From contig JAQXFL010000132.1 of assembly GCA_029250345.1 (NCBI GenBank), positions 1 through 5,704 of the forward strand: a stretch of DNA of 5,704 nt, in the 5' to 3' direction. Origin of the DNA: Candidatus Poseidoniaceae archaeon (GTDB lineage Archaea > Thermoplasmatota > Poseidoniia > Poseidoniales > Poseidoniaceae). Within the stretch, counting starts at the first letter, position 1, and every line of letters begins with the position of its first letter. This document shows, piece after piece, positions 1-5,704 of this stretch. Made by a program: the position numbers and the translations under genes. Below the pieces are notes generated by a model, which saw only the letters and a list, made by a program, of their open reading frames with translations, made no database searches and was not told the DNA's origin.

Positions 1-1
1 C

Positions 2-412
2 GCCGGTCTACCTATGGCTCCATCGCCAATGTTGGCGACCACCCCCTCGCCTGTTCCAGCAGCCCCTCAGATGATTTCCCCATCACCACAACCCATTCCT
101 GGGCCGCCGACGGCAACCCCACTACCAATTCCAGCCATTCCACCTCCACCACAAAACATTCCAGCTCCACCGCCCCTAATGGCAGGGCCACCGGTAGCAA
201 CGCCACTTCCCGCTGCGCCAATACCTCCTCCAACACCTCTTCCACCAATCGCAGGTGGAATGCCTTTACCCCCTCCACTCGGCTTAGCCGGCGGGCCAAT
301 TCCTCTTGATGCCCCAATGCCAAATGCGCCTGAAGTTGCAGTAACAGCATCGCCAGTAGAAGACACGCTAAGTGAAGAGGAGCAAAACAGCCTGCTCAAT
401 GAACTTTCATGA
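2..412 (+). CDS. C-terminal part of a protein with a proline-rich disordered tail (5' end outside window)
   Basis: The frame is open from the left edge with no stop, so the ATG at 14 is probably internal and the gene starts upstream. The visible 137 codons, including the TGA stop at 410-412, encode mostly Pro, Ala, Ile, Leu and Thr with many PPP and PLP runs. This composition indicates an extended, unstructured tail. A 28-residue unit beginning GPP-x-ATPLP occurs twice in tandem (codons starting at 101 and 185). The last 20 or so residues change character to an acidic, amphipathic stretch (VEDTLSEEEQNSLLNELS) that could form a short helix and act as a docking peptide. No domain that would name the protein is inside the window. 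The antisense frames over this stretch are Gly/Val-rich mirrors of the proline codons. The gene is convergent with the large minus-strand gene, and their stops abut. Function unknown. That it is coding is well supported by the biased composition and the open frame. Confidence 0.8.
   Translation, partial: AGLPMAPSPMLATTPSPVPAAPQMISPSPQPIPGPPTATPLPIPAIPPPPQNIPAPPPLMAGPPVATPLPAAPIPPPTPLPPIAGGMPLPPPLGLAGGPIPLDAPMPNAPEVAVTASPVEDTLSEEEQNSLLNELS
101..268 (+). repeat. Degenerate 84-bp tandem duplication inside the proline-rich tail
   Basis: Two 28-codon units (101-184 and 185-268) begin with near-identical sequence, gggcc[g/a]ccg at the DNA level and GPP[T/V]ATPLP at the protein level. Twelve of the first seventeen residues are identical, and the second halves diverge while keeping Pro-rich composition. 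It looks like an old in-frame duplication that lengthened a flexible tail. Low-complexity composition makes chance resemblance easier, so confidence is moderate. Confidence 0.5.
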
Positions 413-3292
413 TTATGCTTTGATTCCGCCGGCCGTAGGTAGATTCAAGTGGGCAATCAAGTGCTTGACTTCAGATTCTAGGCCAGTAACATCGTTTGCA
501 GGAGGTAAGTCGTAGTCGTCAGCGTTCAGTGGGACCGGATGCCCCGGGCCCGGGATACGTTTGAGAGCAATTCCAAGTTGTCGAGCATCTTCGAGGAAAC
601 GGTCGCTTGAGCCGGAGTGGCGATGTTCCAAACGGGAGCGCATCCATCGTTGCATTGCTTTCAGATTCCCTGCCATCAAAGCCAACAACTCAGATTTACG
701 TTCATCGTATTCATTGTTTTGAGGCATTAACCGCAGAGCAATGCGTAGCATTCTGTCGACCCTTGTGTCGCGCGGAGATACGCCAACATGTTTGGCTAGA
801 CCACGCCGGACATTTGGCAGAGCATCTTCGCCATTGAGTTCAACATCATCGGCGTAGTTATCGAGGTTTAAGGCCCGAAGGAAAAGGACGAGATTTTCGT
901 ATACTGTTGGTGATGCAGTGATTTTGATAGGCTCTGCAATTTTCTTTTGATGAACAGGTGTTTCCTGCTTGGGCAACATAGGGGCCAGAGTTTCAACAGG
1001 TTCTGTTTTGGTTTGAGTTGATGCCTTTGGCGAGACTTCATCTACACTTTGGACGGGAGGATGGGCCTCTTCCATACTCTCTGTATTGTCCCGAGTATCC
1101 AATTTTTCACCGGTCTTTTCTGTAGTAGGTTTGGAAAGCGGTTCTACCTTCATCTCTTCGCTTTCGATGTCAGAAGTATCGTCTTCCATGGCTTCAAGTA
1201 TTGCTTCGTAAGCATCACCAAGAGCGTCTTTTGGAACCATCGTCTGCCGAGCAGTGTGCTCAGGAACAGGGACGAGCGTTTGGCGAGTTGGTTGTGGCAT
1301 CCATGCTTCAAAAACAAAATTTTCGTCTTCACTTTTGCGAGTTGCGAGATGCTGAGCGAACGATGCCACTCGGCCGAAAACCGAACTCAGTTGTGTGGGG
1401 TCTCGTAATTGCTGTTGGACTTCCAATGCAAGTGCGATGTCCCGGTGCCAAGGGAGGTGGATTAAGCGGCGAATTTGAGTTGAATATGCTTCTACAGGTG
1501 CACGAAAGGCATTCAACTTTTGAGCGACACCAACCGGATTACTTTCAACATCGATGAGCAACTGATGAACATTCCAGCCTGAGGATTGTAGGACTGCTAG
1601 TTCTTGCTGTGTTCGCCGCACCAATCGTTGATGTATTTCGCCAGCTACAATTGACCCACCTACTTTGGATGCAGTACTCGAAGTACCAAATTGACGAACA
1701 TGACCAATTTCTCTCTCGAACTCCGCAAGTGTAAAACTTGACGTGGCAACAGAATCCTGTGCTTTACCTTCTGTGACAAGTTGTCTCCAGTCTTGTTCCA
1801 ACATTCTTCGGTGTCGTGCTCCACGTCGGCCCATTTTTTCGATGAGTAGGCTCGTATGTTCAAGCACTTCAAGACTCACATCCATCTCTTTGAGCAGAGC
1901 AATACGTGCATCGACTTCCTCTTTTGCTTCAAATGAAGTGTCAATACTTGCTAGTTTCTCGATACTTTCGAAACGAAGGTCGAACCGGTGTTGGTTCTTT
2001 TTCAATTGTTGGAGAGCGCTTCTCGGATCCCTTTGAATCTCTCCGCTCCAATCTCCCATCGCTAATCCCATTTGCTCATATTTTTCCATAAACATGAGCG
2101 CTTCCAATTCATTTTGCTTCCATTTTTGGTCCAAATGGTCGACATGATCGATAAACTGTTCAGTCTGCTCGAGCACACCCGCATATTCTGCTCCGGTTGC
2201 GCTTTCGTCTTGCCACACTTTCGTGATCATCTTCCAACGGCTCAGGGCTTGAAGGTGGAGTTCAATCGTCGTCTCGATTTCTGGAAGGTTGGTTTCCCAC
2301 TCGAGTAATTCAGCGGGCCGGACGCTATCGCCGTGAGGAAATACAATACCCCGTTCCCGCCATTCGTTGAGCAAGTCATTCAAGCGAGCAAGGCGCTGAT
2401 GTAGGTTGTCTGCAATCGCGTCCATTTGCAATCGGAAATTGCGCAATTCCGGGTGAGAGTTTTCGCTTAACAAGTCCTTTCTGCGCGCTTCGTGATGTTC
2501 AGCAAGGCTCGAGTCAAATACTCCAATTTGTTCTAAAATTAACAGTCGTAATTCTTCGTGAACATCGTGAAATTCATGCAATTGAGTAATCCAATCCAAT
2601 CCCTCGATAATTGGCATGCTCTCAACACGGCCAACATTGAAGCCAGCATCTGCAAGCATTTCAGCAGCGTTTGAAATCGCCGTTCTTTGACGTTTTTCAT
2701 CTGCTTCTAACACGCTTAACACTCGGTGTATTTCTTCTGTTTCACTCGGCTCGGATAACAACGGCGTCAGTATCCGTGCTGATGGCAGTGATGAAGCATC
2801 CAAGGCGTCAAACCGTGCAAGATATGCTGCGTAGTCTTCTTCCATATCGGCATCTCTCCAAGAGAGGATACCTCTGTTGAGCTCCAATTCCCATGGACGC
2901 CATTCCTTCGCCCAGGCGTTGTACTCCTCAAGTACACGCTCAGCATTCATTGGATCCCGAAGTTCTTGTTCCCAAACATCACTTTGTTCGATTGAACGGA
3001 GATTTACAGATTCGCCGAGGTATCCTGTTCTTTCGAGCAGTTCTTGTGCTAGGTCTACTGCAAAATCAACGTATACAATGCGTTCGCTTGCAAGTTGCTC
3101 GTCTTCTTCAAGATACGATTCAATGGAATCTACAACCCACCCTTCTCGGCTCAAATCTTGGATACGTTGAGCGTACCAAGGGCCACTGAACTCGTCATCA
3201 ACATCGCCCACGACTTCGACCCCAATGTTGCAAGAACTACGAGAGCCTTTGAATGTGAGCAAAGAATCTACCAGAATCGACACCTTTTGCAT
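413..3292 (-). CDS. Large helical-repeat protein with acidic linker and C-terminal domain, function unknown
   Basis: With the ATG at 3290-3292 the product is 959 residues. No signal peptide or membrane segment is seen, so it is probably cytoplasmic. Residues about 43-610 are almost wholly helical, rich in Glu, Leu, Arg, Gln and Trp. They contain a recurring module: a helix, then Gly plus a large hydrophobic residue (EGWVV near 50, AGFNV near 216, RGIVF near 314, MGLAM near 408, SGWNV near 571), a loop, and one or two more helices. Residues about 667-792 form a Thr/Pro/Glu/Lys-rich linker with two RQT[L/M]VP motifs. Residues about 793-959 are a basic helical C-terminal domain (HVGVSPRDTRVDRMLRIALR near 835). 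Start choice: the frame stays open to an ATG at 3511, but that extension overlaps the plus-strand TPR gene. GTGAT at 3297-3301, four bases before the chosen ATG, partly matches an archaeal Shine-Dalgarno. Alternatives are ATG at 3328, GTG at 3301 and GTG at 3211. No enzyme motif seen. Coding status is certain, function is not. A scaffold or structural role is inferred. Confidence 0.85.
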   Translation of the reverse strand: MQKVSILVDSLLTFKGSRSSCNIGVEVVGDVDDEFSGPWYAQRIQDLSREGWVVDSIESYLEEDEQLASERIVYVDFAVDLAQELLERTGYLGESVNLRSIEQSDVWEQELRDPMNAERVLEEYNAWAKEWRPWELELNRGILSWRDADMEEDYAAYLARFDALDASSLPSARILTPLLSEPSETEEIHRVLSVLEADEKRQRTAISNAAEMLADAGFNVGRVESMPIIEGLDWITQLHEFHDVHEELRLLILEQIGVFDSSLAEHHEARRKDLLSENSHPELRNFRLQMDAIADNLHQRLARLNDLLNEWRERGIVFPHGDSVRPAELLEWETNLPEIETTIELHLQALSRWKMITKVWQDESATGAEYAGVLEQTEQFIDHVDHLDQKWKQNELEALMFMEKYEQMGLAMGDWSGEIQRDPRSALQQLKKNQHRFDLRFESIEKLASIDTSFEAKEEVDARIALLKEMDVSLEVLEHTSLLIEKMGRRGARHRRMLEQDWRQLVTEGKAQDSVATSSFTLAEFEREIGHVRQFGTSSTASKVGGSIVAGEIHQRLVRRTQQELAVLQSSGWNVHQLLIDVESNPVGVAQKLNAFRAPVEAYSTQIRRLIHLPWHRDIALALEVQQQLRDPTQLSSVFGRVASFAQHLATRKSEDENFVFEAWMPQPTRQTLVPVPEHTARQTMVPKDALGDAYEAILEAMEDDTSDIESEEMKVEPLSKPTTEKTGEKLDTRDNTESMEEAHPPVQSVDEVSPKASTQTKTEPVETLAPMLPKQETPVHQKKIAEPIKITASPTVYENLVLFLRALNLDNYADDVELNGEDALPNVRRGLAKHVGVSPRDTRVDRMLRIALRLMPQNNEYDERKSELLALMAGNLKAMQRWMRSRLEHRHSGSSDRFLEDARQLGIALKRIPGPGHPVPLNADDYDLPPANDVTGLESEVKHLIAHLNLPTAGGIKA

Positions 3293-3416
3293 CCGAATCA
3301 CGCTTTGCCAACTGGAAATTCGAATCATCTGGGTAATTTTGAGAGGTGGGCAAATCCTACTCTGGGGGCTCAATTCCTCCGCAGACCATAAAGGGGCAAA
3401 GGACGGGTGAAGTCCA
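3293..3416. promoter_or_regulatory. Divergent intergenic region, presumed to hold both promoters
   Basis: This is the only stretch between the two head-to-head genes, so both promoters must lie here or just inside the coding starts. Two AT-rich patches stand out. TAATTTT at 3334-3340 reads AAAATTA on the minus strand and lies about 42-48 bp before the minus-strand ATG. CATAAAG at 3387-3393 is centred about 27 bp before the plus-strand ATG, the usual distance of an archaeal TATA box from a leaderless start. Neither is a strong TATA box, and the plus gene also has a ribosome binding site, which argues against leaderless transcription. The minus-strand translation here (SRICPPLKITQMIRISSW region) lacks the acidic, helical character of the protein proper, supporting a non-coding reading. 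Confidence 0.4.
3405..3410 (+). promoter_or_regulatory. Ribosome binding site of the TPR gene
   Basis: GGGTGA, six bases before the ATG at 3417, contains GGTGA, which is complementary to the UCACC near the 3' end of 16S rRNA. The TGA within it (3408-3410) is also an in-frame stop for the downstream frame, so no start further upstream is possible. Together these fix the start at 3417. Confidence 0.7.
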
Positions 3417-5704
3417 ATGGACCCCATAACTGCAGTATTTGGACTCGCTTGTATCGGTGCTGGTGGAGGGGCAGGATTTTGGTTGAAGAAAGCTGAAAGT
3501 CGCCTCAACACCCTTGCAGATTCATCTCTTGTTCTTCAAGAAGCCCAAGCCGCTCATTTTTCGCATCTTAACGCCGAGGTAGGTTCTCTCCGTGGTCAAC
3601 TCTCACAGATGAGTGATTTAATTCAAGCTTTACGCGCCACCCATCCCGAAATCGATGGAGCACTCCTCGTCCATGCCGTTCTACATCAGTATGAATCCCA
3701 ATCCGAATTTGACTTAGAAGCGACTCATGAAGAAGCTCTAGCAGCTTTGGAAACTTTGATTTCTCCGATTTCCCCAGAGGCTGCAGTTGGTGGGGAAGGC
3801 CTTCTTTCTTCCACCACAGAAAGTCTTCTTTCTCGCCTTCTTGATGTCTTTTCTGTGCGTAATATTTCCGCTGAAGCACTCGGCCTTAGCCCCGTTGCTG
3901 CACATCGGTTTGGACACGCTTGCCTCCACCTACGACGGTACGACTGGGCAGAATCTTGTTTTGGAATTGCCTACAGGTCGTCCCCTGGGAATGGAAATAT
4001 TCTCGAAGCTCTCGAGCACATCGCTCTTTTACGCGGTGATGAAGAACTGCGCCGTCATTGGCTCGAAGCACGAATGACGGTATCTCCGGACCAACCCGAC
4101 TTGCTCCGTGCACACGCTCACTTGCTTGCAAAACTTGGTGATGCAGGTGCTGAGCGAGACGTTCGACGCCTCGAAGCATTGGGTGTTGAGACTGCTGCAG
4201 ACCGCTCCCTTCTTTCCGGTTTACGAGCACGTGCAGGTTCACGGTCCGAAGCGTTGGAGGCTATCGAATTGGCTTTGGCAGAAAACCCGAATAGTTCGGA
4301 CGATTGGTGCAGTTTCGCACAACTTTTGTGCGATGACGGTGAACTTGGAAAGGCACAGCATGCGGTAGAACGATGCTTGGAACTCGATCGACAGAACGGT
4401 GAGGCTTGGGGATTGCTTGCACAACTTCTTGCACCGATGGCGAACAAACTTGAGGATGCTCTTAAGGCGGCTGTACACGCTGTGGCATTGTCTGCAGGCG
4501 GCACCAAACTGATTTTCCTGAAGTCGGACTTGTTGTTGGCCAGCGGAAAGGTAACAGAGTCTGAAGAAGCGTTAGACCGCGCCTTACTCGAATCACCCGA
4601 TAATGCCGAACTTCGAGCCCGAATGGCCAGTCGAAAACTCATGAATGGACATATTGAGGAGGCTCAAAAACTCCTTGATGAAACCCCACTGGGCATCGAC
4701 CACTCACTTCTCCATGTTATTGAAGGCCGACTGCATTTGGCTCGTACAGATCGACAAAGAGACGGTACAGGCCAAACGGACCGTACTTTGCTGTCCGAGG
4801 CTATTACTGCTTTCAACGACGCCCTCCGCCTTGATCGTGAGTCCGGAGTTGCTTGGTTGGGACTTGCTCGAACAAAGCGTTTGATATCAGATTTCGAAGG
4901 TGCGCAAGAAGACATCGCTCGAGCGCTTCGACTCCTACCGAGCGAGGACCCTTCCGCTGCATCAGAAGCTGCATTATTGGCTCTTGACTTGCGAGATCTT
5001 TCAGCAGCGAGTAAACACATCGAGGCTGCAGCCATCCATGGAAACTCCGCAACAATTCACTACGTTCGAGGCAATATCGCTACGCAGAACGGTTCGTTGG
5101 ATAAGGCTCTCATGCACTACGATGAAGCCTTGACATCAGACCCTTCTCATATTCGTGCTCGAATGAATCGCAGTGGGATACTTTTGGCTCTCAATGAAGG
5201 TCGAAAAGTCCTCGACGATTGTGAAATTCTTCTTGACCTCGCTCCATCGCTTGTATTAGCAAGATATCGCAGAGCAGAAGGATTCATGCATCTGTCAGAA
5301 TGGGAAAATGCTCGTGATGACCTGAAAATGGTTCTTGAATCATCACCCCACCACTACCAAGCCTTGACAAAACTCGGAGCATGCTATCTTTCTCTTAAGC
5401 GACCTGAACGTGCTGAAGGGCCGTTGAATGAAGCAATCCGCCTCAACCCGAACCACGCTCCTGCCTGGCATCAGAGAGGTTTGTTGTATCTCGACCTCAA
5501 AGAATCAGAGGCAGCCTTCGATGACTTCCAGGCAGCGATTCGATGCGATGGCAATCATCTCGACGCACGTCTTCATGTCGCAGGGGCACTCCACCACCAG
5601 GAACGTCATGCTGAAGCCGCAGCAGCATGGAGAGCCGTGCTTGCAATTGACCCGGACAGTCGAATTGCTCGAACAAGGCTTGGGGACTGTGAAATCAAAC
5701 TTGC
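3417..5704 (+). CDS. Membrane-anchored tetratricopeptide (TPR) repeat protein, 3' end outside window
   Basis: An uninterrupted frame of 762 codons runs to the right edge with no stop, so the protein is C-terminally incomplete. Residues 4-23 form a Gly/Ala-rich hydrophobic segment (GLACIGAGGGAGF) followed by Lys-Lys at 24-25. By the positive-inside rule this is an N-out, C-in anchor, leaving the rest in the cytoplasm. Residues about 26-75 look like a coiled coil. From about 160 to 747 there are roughly sixteen 33-35-residue TPR-like units. The clearest are 159-191 (HLRRYDWAESCF), 295-327, 545-578, 646-679 (LNEAIRLNPNH), 680-713 and 714-747 (WRAVLAIDPDS), with the usual small residue at position 8, Ala at 20 and 27 and Pro at 32. 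The unit at about 429-475 carries an enlarged polar loop. TPR arrays bind protein partners. The anchor plus coiled coil plus TPR layout resembles LapB-like scaffold proteins, but without evidence of orthology. Divergent from the large helical protein. Membrane tethered assembly platform is inferred. Confidence 0.9.
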   Translation, partial: MDPITAVFGLACIGAGGGAGFWLKKAESRLNTLADSSLVLQEAQAAHFSHLNAEVGSLRGQLSQMSDLIQALRATHPEIDGALLVHAVLHQYESQSEFDLEATHEEALAALETLISPISPEAAVGGEGLLSSTTESLLSRLLDVFSVRNISAEALGLSPVAAHRFGHACLHLRRYDWAESCFGIAYRSSPGNGNILEALEHIALLRGDEELRRHWLEARMTVSPDQPDLLRAHAHLLAKLGDAGAERDVRRLEALGVETAADRSLLSGLRARAGSRSEALEAIELALAENPNSSDDWCSFAQLLCDDGELGKAQHAVERCLELDRQNGEAWGLLAQLLAPMANKLEDALKAAVHAVALSAGGTKLIFLKSDLLLASGKVTESEEALDRALLESPDNAELRARMASRKLMNGHIEEAQKLLDETPLGIDHSLLHVIEGRLHLARTDRQRDGTGQTDRTLLSEAITAFNDALRLDRESGVAWLGLARTKRLISDFEGAQEDIARALRLLPSEDPSAASEAALLALDLRDLSAASKHIEAAAIHGNSATIHYVRGNIATQNGSLDKALMHYDEALTSDPSHIRARMNRSGILLALNEGRKVLDDCEILLDLAPSLVLARYRRAEGFMHLSEWENARDDLKMVLESSPHHYQALTKLGACYLSLKRPERAEGPLNEAIRLNPNHAPAWHQRGLLYLDLKESEAAFDDFQAAIRCDGNHLDARLHVAGALHHQERHAEAAAAWRAVLAIDPDSRIARTRLGDCEIKL

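Noticed and set aside
67..399. Minus-strand open frame rich in Gly over the proline-rich gene
   Set aside because: Gly codons are the reverse complement of Pro codons, so the frame is an antisense mirror of the plus-strand tail.
413..480. Possible terminator downstream of the proline-rich gene
   Set aside because: No hairpin followed by a T-run and no clear poly-T tract is visible; the region codes for the C-terminus of the minus-strand protein.
543..554. Perfect 12-base palindrome CCCGGGCCCGGG
   Set aside because: It lies inside the minus-strand coding region and encodes Pro-Gly-Pro-Gly; it is explained by those codons, and there is no T-tract to make it a terminator.
1049..3410. Plus-strand open frames opposite the large minus-strand gene
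   Set aside because: They are short, overlap one another in different frames, are rich in Cys, His, Phe and Ser, and show no ribosome binding site or domain.
3568..5055. Several minus-strand open frames of 60-174 codons opposite the TPR gene
   Set aside because: They overlap each other and the TPR frame, have composition typical of antisense translation (Ser/Ala/Arg-rich), and the plus strand has a continuous recognisable TPR protein.

Overview
The window holds three protein-coding genes that fill almost all of it, with no RNA genes, mobile elements or CRISPR. The organism is uncertain. The anti-Shine-Dalgarno-type GGTGA before the plus-strand gene, the near-balanced base composition, and the mix of a proline-rich protein, a very large helical protein of no recognised family and a membrane-anchored TPR protein recall planktonic Euryarchaeota of the Marine Group II (Poseidoniales) type. 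That is an inference from overall style, not from a marker gene, and a bacterial source cannot be excluded.

Layout: (1) Positions 2-412 (+) are the 3' end of a gene whose start lies outside the window. What remains is a long disordered proline/alanine-rich tail ending in a short acidic helix-like peptide. (2) Positions 413-3292 (-) encode a 959-residue helical, probably cytoplasmic protein. It has a repeating module of roughly 80-100 residues, an acidic Thr/Pro/Lys-rich linker and a compact C-terminal domain. Its frame stays open to an ATG at 3511, but that extension runs into the next gene. Its stop codon directly abuts the stop of gene 1, so the two genes meet tail to tail with no spacer. 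(3) Positions 3417-5704 (+) encode a protein with an N-terminal membrane anchor, a coiled coil and about sixteen TPR-like repeats. It runs off the right edge, with 762 codons visible.

Genes 2 and 3 are divergent and share a short intergenic region (about 124 bp with the starts chosen here), which must contain both promoters. Head-to-head placement, with one protein tethering a TPR scaffold to the membrane and the other a long helical-repeat protein with a flexible linker, suggests co-regulation and perhaps a shared assembly. Nothing in the sequence proves an interaction. No catalytic motif was recognised in any of the three, so they look like scaffolding or protein-interaction proteins rather than enzymes.
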